Part shown: in pieces, positions 25,701 through 37,318 of the stretch
Layout of the letters: every line of letters starts with the position of its first letter
Numbering within the stretch: the stretch's first letter is position 1
NCBI GenBank assembly: GCA_022606135.1
Contig: JABYQN010000011.1
Span: forward strand, 1,550,001 to 1,614,000
Source of the DNA: Fomes fomentarius
Taxonomy: Eukaryota; Basidiomycota; Agaricomycetes; Polyporales; Polyporaceae
DNA length: 64,000 nt
Reading direction: 5' to 3'
Notes under the pieces: generated by a model
Told to the model about the DNA's origin: nothing
Seen by the model: only the letters and a program-made list of their open reading frames with translations
The model's database searches: none
Position numbers and translations under genes: made by a program

Positions 25701-25856
25701 GGTGCAATCTCCGGACCCTTGCTCGACAGCCTTTGTGAGTGATGGCTGCGATGCGCGAAGGGGGATAGAGCGCCTTACGCGAGGTTCCCACCAATACGCC
25801 ACATCTGAAGATGACAGTAGCATCTTCTGCCGTCATATGGCGGAGAGCAAGCGGTT
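19745..25856. other. Long gene-poor stretch
   Basis: After the polyol dehydrogenase stop, about 6.1 kb show no ORF with a recognisable domain and no set of splice sites that joins one. The first 900 bases are pyrimidine-rich on the plus strand. A short G-run (gggggaggggggggc) lies near 21018-21033. ORFs up to 171 codons occur on both strands but overlap in mutually exclusive frames. I see no LTRs, terminal inverted repeats or transposase motifs, though a heavily decayed element cannot be excluded. Confidence 0.4.
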
Positions 25857-26720
25857 CTAGGAGGATTTAAACTCCGTCGAGAGTGTGAGTTCGGGCCGAG
25901 CTATCGATGGCACAACATCGTGCGAACGACGCTGCACACGGCTGCTCCTGCCGGAACTTCTGGGCGGAGTTTCACGAGAAACATGATTCATGGCCGGGGA
26001 GGGCGCCGAAGGCGAGTTAAGCTCTTCCAAGGCGTCATCAAGTTCTGGGGGGCATGCTGGTATCGTACGCCTACGCGATGTATACCACCTCCTGCATGAG
26101 CTCATCATCAATGTGCAGTGACGTGAGTGGTGAAGGAACTCACCAGAGCTCCTGTTGAAGAGATGAAATGGCCATAGCGCGCAGGCTGTCCTCGAGACCA
26201 GTTACTGTGGCATCGGCATCGGCATCGGCCAATGTGATCTGCAGACGAGCAATTCGGTAAATGTCCAGCGACTAAACAAGTCAGTCTGGGATTGTCCGAT
26301 TTAACTCGAAATCCTCAGATCGTGAATGCGGTGTAGGGCGGGGCTGCGCAAGACACATCGGTGTGTAGGCGGCGTAACGAGTGTCCGATTCGGCTTCTAC
26401 AAATCACTTAACACTTGTCATGTTTGGAATCAGTGCTCCTTCTCCACACGTAGGAGTAGGGAACCAGGTCGGAGAAGTCGAAGATGAAACCCGATACTGA
26501 ACGCCTCACACGACCACGTCACAACGACGACGCCGTCGCGAATAACAGAAACACGACGGGCTTCGAGCGGTCCGCGATGGGCCAGGGAACCTAGAGGCAC
26601 TGAGTCTGTTTGTCGAAAATGCGAAGGCCGACGCGAGTTGAGTCCCGAGTCATAGACATCGAGGAAGTCCGGCCCGATGCCGAGTTGGGAACACAGAAGT
26701 TAGGCCGAGTACCTATACTG
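25857..26720 (-). CDS. Hypothetical protein, partly resolved C-terminal exons
   Basis: Three minus-strand segments look coding. One, about 26700-26430, has an open frame without ATG that includes LGIGPDFLDVYDSGLNSRR and VSVIRDGVVVVTWSCEAF. A second, about 26274-26137, begins after an acceptor (cttgtttag) and reads SLDIYRIARLQITLADADAD then LQQELW, ending at a gtgagt donor. The last (26091-25857) begins after catgcag and reads RWYTSRRRTIPACPPELDD, ending in a serine/arginine-rich tail. The second and third join in frame. Repeated gcatcg units make the Asp-Ala run. No family recognised; the 5' part is unresolved. Confidence 0.4.
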
Positions 26721-27129
26721 GTAATATCGTTAGGGCTGCGGGCACATCGATAGCTCTACTTCCGAGATGCGGACGCTCTAAATGAAGCGCACAAAGCCAA
26801 GGCCCATCTCTTGATGATCTTCTAGTCATTAGATGCATTGCTTGAGAGGATACGTTTGACGAATCAGCGAGAAAGTGTTGAGGCTAACAAGTGGATGGGA
26901 ATTGGGTGTTACTTCCTGGCGCAAAATTTCTGGGAGGCTGAGAAGCAAGGACAGCGGCAGATAATCCACATTCAATCACCGTAGAACGTAGAAGAGCGGA
27001 GGCTTTCGTACCAGATCACGAGGTGGCATAATTCAGGACCAAGAGCCCTTGAGGAACCCTGTCAGAATAGCCAGCCACACGCTGCACTCGGAATTGTAGT
27101 TGGCTGACTCCGCTATGCCGGCATACGAT

Positions 27130-28108
27130 TGATGTCTCACACCGGGGCGGTCATGCTTGACTGGTCAGTGTACGCCCCTTGAATATAGTTGGTTCGTTCT
27201 GACCCATTGGGATAGGGAACGGCGAGGTCGGCACCAGGGTCAGCGGGTACGCTCTCTCGACGCTCGAAGAATCTGAACTGCACTCACAGATCTCCGCTGT
27301 TACACCGGATCTAGACCAAACAGATGTATTCGGACAATGGCAACCGTAAAAACATAGACTGAGGCCACGTACCTGGTCTGCAGATGCAGTCGGATGTGCG
27401 GCTACGATCCACCGTGTCGAGCACGACAAATTGCCAAGCATGGGGGACAGAGTAGGGCAAATTTTTGAGCCGGTCCGACATCTCTGCCCAAATGAACATC
27501 ACTGGTACGAGCCTTAGCCATGTATCGTCAAGTTGAAACGGCTGAACGGGGGCGGTCTGCAGGGAACGCTCCGCAAACACCCGACGGACCATATGATGGG
27601 GAAGGATATCGCGCACCGGATCCACATAATGGCTCCTTCTATGCCGTCAACAGCAAGACCCGTTATCAGCCGCCATCGTACGGTACGAAGTGTCATCCGT
27701 CGGACACCGTAGCCGTGATCAACAACAGTAGCACGGAATGGGTCGACTCTGCGAGGGGGTAAGTGCGGAGAAACGGACTCAAAGTTCAACACTTATCTCA
27801 TTGATTTGTGTTGCGTTTGGGGGGACAACAATTATGGTACACTACCACCGACTCCGACCACCGAGAAGTGTCGACAGTTGGGATACTTACTAGTGGTAAA
27901 GTCCGTGGGTTGGTAAGACCTGAGTACTTCTGTTCCTGAAGGCCTTAGGAAGACAGTGACAAGGCATCATTTCCAAGAACCATTCATAATGCTGGTCGAC
28001 AGACTCGCATAGCTCAAGACGAGGAAGTCGGAAAGCCACAAGCTCGTTTATGCGGGTGCCACGGGTGCCAGCGTTGAGTGTATGGGCGCCAATCATGATG
28101 GATCTCAC
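27130..28108 (-). CDS. Hypothetical minus-strand gene, structure uncertain
   Basis: Two segments read as possible exons. 28081-27920 encodes MIGAHTLNAGTRGTRINEL followed by FRLPRLELCESVDQHYEWF. 27625-27380 encodes HHMVRRVFAERSLQ and AEMSDRLKNLPYSVPHAWQF. A C-terminal frame ending near 27142 reads ADLAVPYPNGSERTNYIQGA. I could not connect them with confidence and recognise no domain. They may belong to one gene, to several, or be chance ORFs. Confidence 0.2.
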
Positions 28109-29519
28109 CCACTGAACCGCAGAATATATGCGAGTCTGTCTCCCAGTCGTCCACTTCGACCCGTCCGTCTGTCCTCACTCGCCATTTATTCCACTATAGG
28201 TCTACGCCCCAGGTAGCTCTGTCCTTTGTCACCGCGCATGCCCCTCATTACCATACTATGTATCCAAGCCTGACACTAATCCCATGATTGGCAAGTGACT
28301 TACTGTCATCATCGTGCCACAATGCACGCCATTTCACTCACTTGCGGTAGGATAAATAATTTCAGCCGGGAAAAGGATGGACCTTATAATTCAGTTCCCA
28401 CAACACAAGACTCGAATGTCACAAGTTCCTTCCGCCTTTCTGTGTTGAATTCCGAGGACCGAGATTGACATGACGCACTGACTGGTAAGCATGTCCACAA
28501 GTCCAATGCTATACCACGCTAACCGATATCACAGTGCTTGTGCCAGTCAGTAGGTCATCTCCTAAGCCCAGTTATCAGGTAATCGAAGCGATATCGTGTT
28601 GATGGACTCGGTATAAGTGCCACCTAACCCGCCGTGACACCAGCGAGGCATCAGCCTGTGCTGACACCCCAGTCACTCGCACAGACACCTCTCCGGCAAA
28701 GTGGGTGGATCACTCAAGAGGCTTGTACAATACTGATGGGTTGTTCGGCTGTCCTTCATGAATTCCATCGAGAAAGACAGTTCCGTAGATTGATACCATT
28801 TGTTTGTCTCCTACAGTTGTCGTAAGGAACGTTCTCACATCGGCCGATACGAAAACTCTTTGGTATTGTATAGCATGTGCCATGCGCACCGTAATCGTCC
28901 GCAAGCTTGAGGGACGCGAGGATATTTTTGGTACGCTAAGATGTTTGCTGCGTTCCAAGTTCATGAATCGACCCGGAATTGCATCTCAGGTGTCACAGAT
29001 GTGTATTTGCGTACCATAAACAATGAATAGCTGCTCGCCAACCTCCTAGAGACAGTCCGTGGGTCTGTACGACTACTCCTATCTCGGGGGGCTCAAAGTT
29101 GTTGAGATTATAACGGTCGGTAAGTCGTTGCCCGATGACCTTCTCATTTCATTTCCTGTGCGCACTGATCTAATAGTTGTTTGTTTATATTGCCCTCCTT
29201 TCGGACTGGAGACCATCTCAAACAATGAGAGCTCGGAGATCATATGCATCCTGGCATACGAGTTGGCACTGCCCGTCCTCGAGAGTTACGCAGGACGACT
29301 ATCTTTTCTTTGAACGTGTTGTACAAGTATTTCTTGGTGCTATCACCTCTCCCGCTTAGCTGAACACTGGATACATACTGTTCTAGGACACAGAAGGGAA
29401 GTCGTACTGTCCAAAACGGGTAGCTTAGACGCTTAGCAGGTGGAGAAGGCGACAGATTTTGATCTCAGCGCCTGTTGATCCTCATCGTCCCACTCCTTTG
29501 AGTCCTTTCTTCCATATCC
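28109..29519. other. Unassigned stretch upstream of HNH gene
   Basis: ORFs at 28804-29019 and 29059-29313 on the plus strand have fairly protein-like composition (for example LWYCIACAMRTVIVRKLEG) but no recognisable domain and no clear linking introns. The last ~100 bases presumably contain the HNH gene promoter. Confidence 0.3.
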
Positions 29520-30946
29520 ATGTTAGCCATGGCAACCATGGCCTCGTTAAACCTTGGTCAACCCCTTCCACGAGCGGAAGATGTATTCAACGATCCGGAC
29601 CACAATAACTGCAAGAGCCTCTATGCGACTATGATACTCCCAGCCGAGGACGCCGCCGTCAGGATTTTGACTACTGTGCGAACCAAGACTGATCAAACCC
29701 GAGCAAGAAGGGACATCATCGCTTTGCGTCTTGTGGGATATCTCCTCATCCACTACGATCTATTTTCTTCCGACGCTCGAGGACCGATGCAAAACGCGAT
29801 TGCGAGCTGCAACGATCCGGATGACGTCGTCGCTCGCCTCAAGTTGTGCGAACTCGGCGAGTTCTACATCAATCATCTCATCCGACCAAGTGAGTTTTTA
29901 ACTTTCCTGACACTCAGTCTCCTCATCGATATTGTCATTCTGCCTCAGTGAAGAAGTCACAGGGTCGTACCCCTGTCGCGACTAGTCATTCGTCGCGTTC
30001 CTCCTCATTAGACAAGGCAGTCAAATCAATCCGGGAGAACATCGAACCCTCTCCCCACCATGGCAAGGCATATGTAAGTTTATCTATCGGCTGCCTTCGT
30101 CGCGACGATGATCAATTGTTATCGTAGGCCCTAATCAGAGATGGGTACTGCTGCATGGTCACCGGTCGCCCAGACATGAATTGTTACGCACTACATTCCG
30201 ATGCTTTTATAAGTCTATACGGCGACCGTTATGTAGCGTTAACCCAGTGCCGCCACATCATCCCCTTCTCTGTGAATAGTTTCAATGAAGAAAGGGATGA
30301 GACTTTCGGATTCAACGTCTGTATCGTCGTCATGCTTTCTATGTTTATGAATGACTGACATTTGCGCAGCTCGAGGGGACAGCATTCTTCTGGGGCATCT
30401 TGAAGATGTTTGGCTATCACCTCCAGCCCGAGCTCGCAGGCGACAAGATCAATCGTCTCGAAAACGTGATGACTCTCAGTGTCACAATCCATAGTCTGTT
30501 TGACAACTTGTATCTCTGGCTGGAAGAAGTAAAGGGGAAGGTAAGTCAAGCTCTGTAGGTTCAATACTCGCGTCTCACACAGCGATCCTTAGGAGAACAC
30601 ATATCGCACATGCCTCCCTGACAGAATGGATGTTATGCGAAATGGCCTCTCTGTTCCACCCGAGGTCCATTTCATCAGCCACAACATTGACCTATTGCAC
30701 GGGTCCAGCCAAGGTCCCGCTGCTTCCGACCAGCATGAATCTTCGCGATTGGCTCTCCCCAACCCGAGGTACCTTCGCCTGCATGCAGCCTGCTGCAGGG
30801 TTGCTCATCTCTCAGGCGCTGCAGAGTATCTGAACGAGATATATCGTGAGCTGGACGAAATACAGGTTCTTGCAGCTGATGGATCGTCAGCAGAAGTATT
30901 GAGTGTCGCACTATGGGGTGTCAGAAACGTCGGGTCTCCTATGTGA
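29520..30946 (+). CDS. HNH_2-type nuclease domain protein
   Basis: Five exons (29520-29889, 29949-30073, 30128-30316, 30370-30540, 30593-30946) join in frame to 402 residues. The N-terminal ~120 residues are helical with no known domain. A serine-rich linker follows, then an HNH_2 core: ALIRDGYCCMVTG, a TQCRHIIPFSVN motif carrying the first HNH histidine, and NVMTLSVTIHSLFDNLYLWL with the Asn and second His. This is the layout of the large basidiomycete HNH_2 family, whose role is unknown; a metal-dependent nuclease is implied. The motif residues are all present, so activity is possible. Three start codons lie close together (29520, 29529, 29538); the first is used here. It stands alone, with an SDR gene converging from the right. 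Confidence 0.85.
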
Positions 30947-31204
30947 GAGGCTGAAACAGTTGAAGAACAAAATAATGTATTTCACAGGGTCGAAGAATAG
31001 AGCTTCCACGGATTCACATGACGTGTAAACTTACCCCTCGGTCTAAGCCGATCACCTTCACCGAACTTTGTACTGTATATGCAGACGTCGGGGACCTGCT
31101 GGACATGCGAAGTAGTCGATCCCTTCACTCGTGCCCCTCTTATTTCTCAATAACCTGATATGTTACTCGTACATGACAGATTTAACTGAACCCCTGTCGC
31201 AACA

Positions 31205-32491
31205 TCAGTACGAGGACGGGTGCTTCAACAGGGTCTATAGCAGATCTGTCAGCTTCACCAAAGCGGCCTCAGACAAAATGACGCTTACACCGCCATCTAT
31301 GAGCACCGTCTCCCCATCGACGAACCAGTTCGCAACCAAAAACAACACAAGCGCACCCATATCCTTGTTTGTCCCCGCACGGGGCTGTCCGTCGGCGGCT
31401 GGACGCGACACAGGCACCTCAAATGCGAAGGCCCTTCCCTCGGGAACGCGCGACTGCCCGAACTCATTCATTGTCCCTGGCGCGCTCATCTCGGTGATGA
31501 ACAGCCCCGGAGCGATCCCGTTCACCCGCACGCCCAGCGGGAGGAGTTCGTGCGCGAGCGATGCAGTCGCGTGTCCAATAGCAGACTTGGAGTACATGTA
31601 TGGGAATGTGTTTCCAGAGGTTGCGGGATCCTTGACACAAGAGGCGTCGCGTTCAGGATGGGTCTGAAGACTACATAGAGGGTACTGACTTTGGTCCAGC
31701 CGTTCATGCTGGAGGTCATGACTATCTGCGGTGCGAAGCGCACCGCTCCAGGACTCTCCTTCCATTTCTCGAGGAGAGGGAGGAAGGCAAATGTGAGCCA
31801 GTAAGGACCAATGGCGTTCGTCTTCAAGTTGTGATCGAAATCTTCCTCCGTCACTTCGTCAAAGTACGCTTCACGGAACGCTATGGCGTTTGCAGTAGCT
31901 GGCTGCTTGAAATGGCCAGTGTGAACCCTATTCATACACGGTTACATGCACCATGATTCGATACTTGCAATAGTACACTCACCCAGCATTGTTGAATAAA
32001 ACTGTGATATGTTTCTCTCGCTTCCCGACTTCCTCAGCGAGTCGCAGGGCCTCGGACTTCAACAAGGACTTTAGAGACGTAGCGTCATTGCTGGAGAGTA
32101 GGGGACGCGGACCTTCTTCTTGATGTCTCCTTCAATTCCGTGAATCTTACCTGGCTTTCCGGCCTTGGCAGCAGCATCATTGTACACTTTCGTGATCCTT
32201 TACGACAATAAGTTCGGATCGTGTCACAAAGCGAAGCGTGGGTAACAACTCACTTGTCGAGATCTTCCTGCTTTGGACCTACAATGTAGACAGATGCGCC
32301 ATTAGCAAGGAGAGTGGTCGTGATCATCAAACCAATCCCCTGAAATATCCGTGTGAGTACTATGGCGGGCCCGGGGCATACGGACTATTCTTGAAGATCC
32401 TCACCGTGCCGCCTCCAGTGACGACTGCGACAACACCAGTCAGATCGAATAGGTTGCTTGAACTGAGATCGTGTAGGACGGTTTCCGCCAT
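31205..32491 (-). CDS. Short-chain dehydrogenase/reductase, paralogue 1
   Basis: A multi-exon SDR. The first exon (32491-32405) reads MAETVLHDLSSSNLFDLTG and the cofactor loop VVTGGGTGIG crosses the first intron (to 32340). VLFNNAG, MTSSMNGWTK (catalytic Ser), the active-site YMYSKSAIGH, and VNGIAPGLFITEM follow. The C-terminus is rebuilt by a last intron: VLIDGG, gtaagc...tatag, then TLLKHPSSY and stop at 31205-31207. The family is the fungal RhlG-like/3-oxoacyl reductase-like SDRs; substrate unknown. A TATAAGT box lies at 32538-32544 on the minus strand, about 47 nt before the start. Paralogue 2 is at 38680-39913 in the same orientation. Confidence 0.85.
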
Positions 32492-32544
32492 GATCGGCGA
32501 CCTTGGGAAAGGAGTGTGGCTGAGGGGGCCAAGTCCCACTTATA

Positions 32545-33477
32545 CTTTTCTCTCAACCGAATGGATGACATCATAAGCCTACCACCGAGACCGGCAAAGT
32601 CGACAGCATGTAGCCAGAGGCTCCTCGGAATGTGGTACATGGCTATGGAGATGCTTCGAGAATGCGTGAGTCGTGGGTGTGTACCCACGACTATGTAGAG
32701 AGCGGAGATCACATGTGTTCATCGGTCTTCCGACGGGACTCAACTGCGAACTCAAATACTGAGATGGTCGTGGTCTCATACAGATCAAACTTCCTCTTCA
32801 ACCAGAGCCAGAGGTCAAAGGGCCTCACCGCAACCACCATTGGTAGCAATAGCTAACATCCAGAGCTGCATTGCAATTGCATAGGGGCATGCAGACGACC
32901 ATGAAGAGCTTGCAGAGTGTACCAACAGTCAAGTGAGGCGTATAGCAAGCAGTGTCAGTGAGAGACTAGGTAAATCAAGCAGAGAACATCAGAAGTGAAC
33001 CTTCCATGCTCTCATTCCGACTCAAAAGGTGGATGTACAGAGTGAAGTATAGAGCGAGCGTTGTTCGTCGTTACGCCTTCGAATGAACCGCCGATCCCGC
33101 TGCCGCTCTCCAACGAGCTGCAGAGGGGCTGGAATGGCAGATGACCTGAACCAGGGTGCGCGGGTGGTGTGAGAGGAAGCGAGATGGGGAGAATATGGAT
33201 TTGACCGTCGCCGCGAGGGCTACCGCGTCTGTCCCACGGGAGGCGAGTGGGTAGATGTGAATGGTCGAGCGTCGCTTGGGGCGGAATTTCTTGTGCGGGT
33301 CCGGAGATGTTAAATGTGAGGTATTTTGTGTAGTCTGATAAAGTACTGTGCTGTGCGAGACAGGAGACAGACGGGAGAGACGGAGGATAGAAAGATACGA
33401 ACACACCCAAAACCGAATCTCGCTGACCTGGTCCACTGTGACGAGTCCTTCATGGTCGAAGGCTGATGCTGCGCGTC
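32545..33477. other. Intergenic, nothing clear
   Basis: No ORF here shows a domain. The minus-strand ORFs at 33012-33577 lie beyond a possible donor of the small hypothetical gene at 33687 and could include its continuation, but I could not establish it. Confidence 0.3.
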
Positions 33478-33687
33478 TTACCGCTGTCCTTCCGCCGTTG
33501 CACGCAACCATGACGAGGTGAGGAGAGTATGAGTGAGGCAGAGGAAGAGTCCGAGGACTGATGCGGAGAACTTCCACAAGCCACGTCCGGCTGAGGCGGT
33601 CTTCTTCTGGTGTTCGCGCGGAGCTTCCTCATATGAGCCCCCGCGCCTGCGACAACACCAGGCCCCGCAGCGCTGATCAGAACGCAT
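33478..33687 (-). CDS. Hypothetical membrane-anchored protein, first exon only
   Basis: A minus-strand frame starting at 33687 reads MRSDQRCGAWCCRRRGGSYE, then a basic stretch, then a hydrophobic segment (FSASVLGLFLCLTHTLLTS) suggestive of a signal anchor. It ends at a gtaagacg donor near 33484. Downstream exons could not be fixed. It is head-to-head with ZF1. Confidence 0.25.
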   Translation of the reverse strand: MRSDQRCGAWCCRRRGGSYEEAPREHQKKTASAGRGLWKFSASVLGLFLCLTHTLLTSSWLRATAEGQR

Positions 33688-33803
33688 ACTTAGTCGAGGA
33701 CGTCGTTGCCTGCGAGTCAGTGGGAGGAGGGAGGAGACGATAATGTAACTGATTCCCGGAATCTGCCGGGCGGTTGTGGTAACACGAGGTACGAAAGTAA
33801 CGG

Positions 33804-34048
33804 CAGAGATCCAGCGAGCCGTGAGAAGATCACTACAGTCTTTACCCACTCCCCCTTTGCCAATCACAAACGCTCGCCGGCCACGCTCCCTTCTCAATTT
33901 GGGCAAGTAGTTCGTCCAGCTGCACTCCCGTCCTCGACGTCCCGTTCTCCTGGCTCCCCCCTCTGTATATAAGACCCAGCAGCAATGGATACAGCGTCTC
34001 ATGACTCTACCCCCAACCCCCACCATCGCCCTTTCCGCTTTCCCCAGC
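33804..34048 (+). promoter_or_regulatory. ZF-family promoter module (ZF1)
   Basis: This module is conserved in four copies. In order: gagatccagcgagccgtgag with gaagatcactaca; a CCAAT-like box (gccaatcacaaacgc); caatttgggcaagtagttcg; ttctcctggctcccc; and TATATAAG (33966-33973) followed by acccagcagcaatgg. The ATG is at 34049. The upstream ATG at 34001 is not conserved in ZF3. Confidence 0.8.
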
Positions 34049-35123
34049 ATGCTGTCGACCTTTGCTCAGCAAGCCGCCGGTACCGCCGGTCCGGGCTACC
34101 AACTTGAACCATACGCAGACTCAGACGGCTCAATCGCACAGCCAGATTATTCTCTCGATTACAACTCTTATGGCGCCCACCAGCTACTTACCACACTCCA
34201 AGGCCCTCCTTACGAACTCCAGCAGTCATCGAATTGGGAGCCCGTTGAACCGGGACTGTACAATAACTAGTGAGTTGCTTGTCGCTTTAAGTCTTGCTCG
34301 CTTGTCCTAGCTCACGCTCACCGTCCATTATAGTCTGGCTGCAGGGCTCTCCGACCCCTCGCTCAATGTCGCAGATGCGTCTTCATATACCGTCTCAGAC
34401 CCTCTCATGTCCGGACTCTACGACATGAACACATCCGAGTCATCCGGATCACGACGCACACTGTCTACCGACCCACAGTCCCATTTGGACGACGCATTCT
34501 ATTCTCACCATGACCGAGCAGATGTTGGGCAAGCTGCAGTTCAGCCGACGGTCACCACCGCCGACTTCGCCGAGCCACCCTGCATTTGCCCTGCCGTCCT
34601 CGAACCACCAGTAACACCGCCCCCGCGAAAGTCGCGGCGTCGCACCTCCCGTAGAGCGACTAGCTCATCCACCACCCAACTCTCCTCTTCTCCTGCCCCC
34701 AGACTCCGGACGTACAAACGTCGCAACGTCCAAGTCCCATCCGAACTCGCTGCCATGTCGATTCAGCCTACCGCGAGTCGTACCAACCCCTGGCAATGCC
34801 CGCACTGCTCCTACGTGCAGCACAACCGCCGCTCGCCCGACTTCAAGCGGCACATTGAGACGCACTCGCCCAAAAAGGGACAGTGGGTGTGCTGTGGCGT
34901 CCCTGTCTTCGATGCACAAGCGCAGGGCGTACCGGAGAGCGTGGTTCATGAGGAGCCGTTCGAGCACGAAGGGCTGCCTATGGTTGGAGGATGCAAGAAG
35001 ACGTTCAGTCGGCGGGATGCGCTGACGCGGCATCTAGACAGCAGGAAGGGTCGGTGCTTTGGAGATGCGTCTGCGATGTATCAGGCGGGCAACAGCGTTG
35101 GCGGGCGCAAGGCAGGTCTCTGA
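34049..35123 (+). CDS. C2H2-like zinc-finger protein ZF1
   Basis: Two exons (34049-34269, 34334-35123) encode 336 residues, probably a nuclear DNA-binding regulator. The N-terminal half is low-complexity, rich in Ser, Pro, Tyr and Gln. A basic patch (PPPRKSRRRTSRRATSSS) may be a nuclear localisation signal. The C-terminal ~120 residues hold the conserved part: NPWQCPHCSYVQHNRRSPDF with KRHIETH (a C2H2 finger), then WVCCGVPVFDAQAQGVPE, then VGGCKKTFSRRDALTRHL (a second C-x-H type finger), and RCFGDASAMY. It is the intact member of the ZF1/ZF3 pair. An unresolved kinase gene stump overlaps downstream on the other strand. Targets unknown. Confidence 0.85.
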
Positions 35124-35131
35124 ATGGCGCA

Positions 35132-35300
35132 CTAGTGCGATTTCCCAGCCTCCAGGTCACGATGGATGATGTTCGCCTTGCGCAGGTAGCTGAGGCCGCT
35201 CAGAACCTCGCGGATAATTACAGTGTGCGCACGCTGCCTCCCTGCGCGTATTCCATGACAATCTGCACTCTGAGTATGGGACACGGTCAGGACTAATTTG
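35132..35300 (-). pseudogene. STE20-type kinase fragment behind ZF1
   Basis: On the minus strand the sequence encodes IVMEYAQGGSVRT, then after a ~60 bp loss EVLSGLSYLRKANIIHRDLE, ending at AGKSH and a stop at 35132-35134. This is the hinge-to-catalytic-loop part of a STE20/GCK-family protein kinase. The HRD motif is present but HRDLEAGK replaces the usual HRDIKAAN and the rest of the kinase is missing. It cannot encode a kinase. Confidence 0.75.
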
Positions 35301-35807
35301 CCACGCACTCCGATATAAGTCACTTATATAGTGAAGTCGCTACATGTATTGAATTGACCTATTGATTGTGCATGCTCAAGACATCGCGCCCCTGGAGATG
35401 GGCGTAGCGCTAGGTCAGTGGTGGTGTACCTCTGGTAAGTTTGGTGTGGCGCGCTACTCACATCGTGCACATGAGACCAGCGCAAGGATTATACAGGAAA
35501 CCTCGGTTCACACGTACACACACCCTGATCCCTGCGGGGCACCCGCGTTACATCTTCTGAGAGTTTCTTATCGCCGACCGCCACAAACGAGTCCCTCAAC
35601 ATAACTCCACCTAATCAGTAACTCAACAAGATCTAGATAGAAGATATACATACAGTCATAGCTCCCGGATGCATGAGCGGTTTGTCGTCGCCTTCCACCA
35701 GCGTCGTGTTGTTGCTATCCCAACGCACACGGTGGCGCACGCCAGATCTCAAGGTGGAAAGCGGTAGGCAGGATGTCAGTCGCTACAGCGTAGGTGAGCT
35801 TGGGAAC

Positions 35808-37318
35808 TCAACGCTTGCCCAGACCTGGTCTGTTTGTCCTAATGTAGGCGTATAGTGCGTCGCGGACTTCAGCAAACCCTAGACGATCGACATCTGGCAA
35901 TGAGTGATCACCTTCTTCGGTGGGTTGCCAGAGATCGCCGAGCGTACCGATCCGACCTGTATGGTGAGCCATGTCAGATCTAGACGTATCTCTAGCTGGC
36001 GCTATGGGAAAAATACCTACCGTGACAGAGATCATACCGAGTAGTTGAACGAGTAAAATAATTCTGTGATGAGTTGAGACGTGTCAATATAATATACCTG
36101 GATCATGCTTAGCAACGATACTCGTGATAATGCGCTGACGCTCACCATCACGAAGTAATGGGGTCGCATATGGAGTATGCATCCCCAATCTTCCGGACTC
36201 TCGTTTGATCCCGTATGTCTTGTACCAGGTCAGGGTCAGTACGATGGCATCGATGGCAATCCCTGTTGCCCTCGACACAATACCCACTACCAGAAGCCAA
36301 TGTCAGCATATTCGAGAGATGCTGAACGAAGGTAATCTCACAACTGGATCGGGAGCACGGTCAGCTCAGAAGATAGCAGCGTGCACAGACGTCGAACTTG
36401 AAGAACACACCTAGTGTAGACCGTTTGGTCTACAGAGAAGACAGAGCCGCAACCGTAGAGCGGTTCGCCAAATGCGATCGTAGTATAATGTATCTGAAGG
36501 TACTGGAAACAAAAAGATTGTTCCCTCAGCTGGAAGGGACCACTAGAGTGAGTAGCGGCTTACCATGGAGATGATAGGTCTGATGGGGGTCAAAATGCCG
36601 ATGAGTATAACTGGTATCCAGCTGCCTCCCCAGACTCCGCGCATGCGGAGCATCATGAAGACTACACACAAAAATGTGAGGTTGATTCATGGACATACAG
36701 CGACTCGCGTGCAGGTTGTACCTCCGAACATCAGGTAGCTTACGTCTGTAAGAGTATCGTCCATTCGCATTGGTGGTACACAGCTGTATGCGCGCACATC
36801 AGTCATGTAGACGTGTCTGGTTCATATATTCACGCACCTCTACGATCAGAGACGAGTGATCAGACATTGAGCACGTAATCATCTATCATTCTGACGCAGA
36901 TAGACCTTGTCTTGAACTGTTTGAAGCACCACGCTAGTGACAAGAACAATCCGTTCCGCGACCGCGACCCAGCGGGTCAGCAAGAAAATAAGTGTTGCAC
37001 CAGTGGATTGCGACCCCATATTCGTTGAATTTCCTCGGTAAACGTGAAGATGGAATCGGCCCACAACAGCACTGCAGCGGGAAGTCAATGTACGGTGCGC
37101 GCGGCACAGCTTTGGCATCGCGATTCAGTCGCGTGGCAGCCTCACTCACTTGAAGATCCAATGATACAGTAGTTCTCGACCGCCCTGTAGACGCGTCAGT
37201 GCGTGGTTTCACATGATGTCTCAGCTGAACGTCAAGCTGTAGGTCATGAGAAGACTCACAGTCGTCCGTAATACTCCAGGATCTCCTGTGCCAGGTCATC
37301 AGACTCGTCCGAAGACAT
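35808..37318 (-). pseudogene. DUF6533-type multi-pass membrane protein, apparently broken
   Basis: The first exon (37318-37260) reads MSSDESDDLAQEILEYYGRL. AVENYCIIGSS, a hydrophobic segment, FTEEIQRIWG and STGATLIFLLTRWVAVAERI follow. Later segments include VWGGSWIPVILIGILTP, FGEPLYGCG and GIAIDAIVLTLTWYKTYGIK, with the C-terminus near 35808. This is the seven-helix fungal DUF6533 pattern. Between IQRIWG and STGATLIF (about 37010) the frame shifts by one base with no usable intron, so it is probably a pseudogene or has an unrecognised splice. Its 3' end meets the edge of the ZF1 duplication unit, so the tail may be truncated. Confidence 0.6.

Larger units (their letters stand above)
33718..35805 (+). 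repeat. Direct segmental duplication unit 1 (ZF1 + kinase stump)
   Basis: This unit is repeated in the same orientation at about 45117-47142. Similarity begins at ggaggagacgataa and ends just after taggtgagctt. It includes the ZF promoter, ZF1, an antisense kinase fragment and about 500 bp of further sequence. Relative to unit 2 it has lost about 60 bp inside the kinase stump and gained about 100 bp near 35510-35600. Confidence 0.88.

Noticed and set aside
20190..25836. ORFs of 70-170 codons on both strands in the gene-poor stretch
   Set aside because: No domains, overlapping frames, and composition typical of GC-rich non-coding DNA.
33804..34048. The repeated ZF upstream block as a MITE
   Set aside because: No terminal inverted repeats or target duplications; it occurs only in front of the four ZF genes at constant distance, which fits a promoter.
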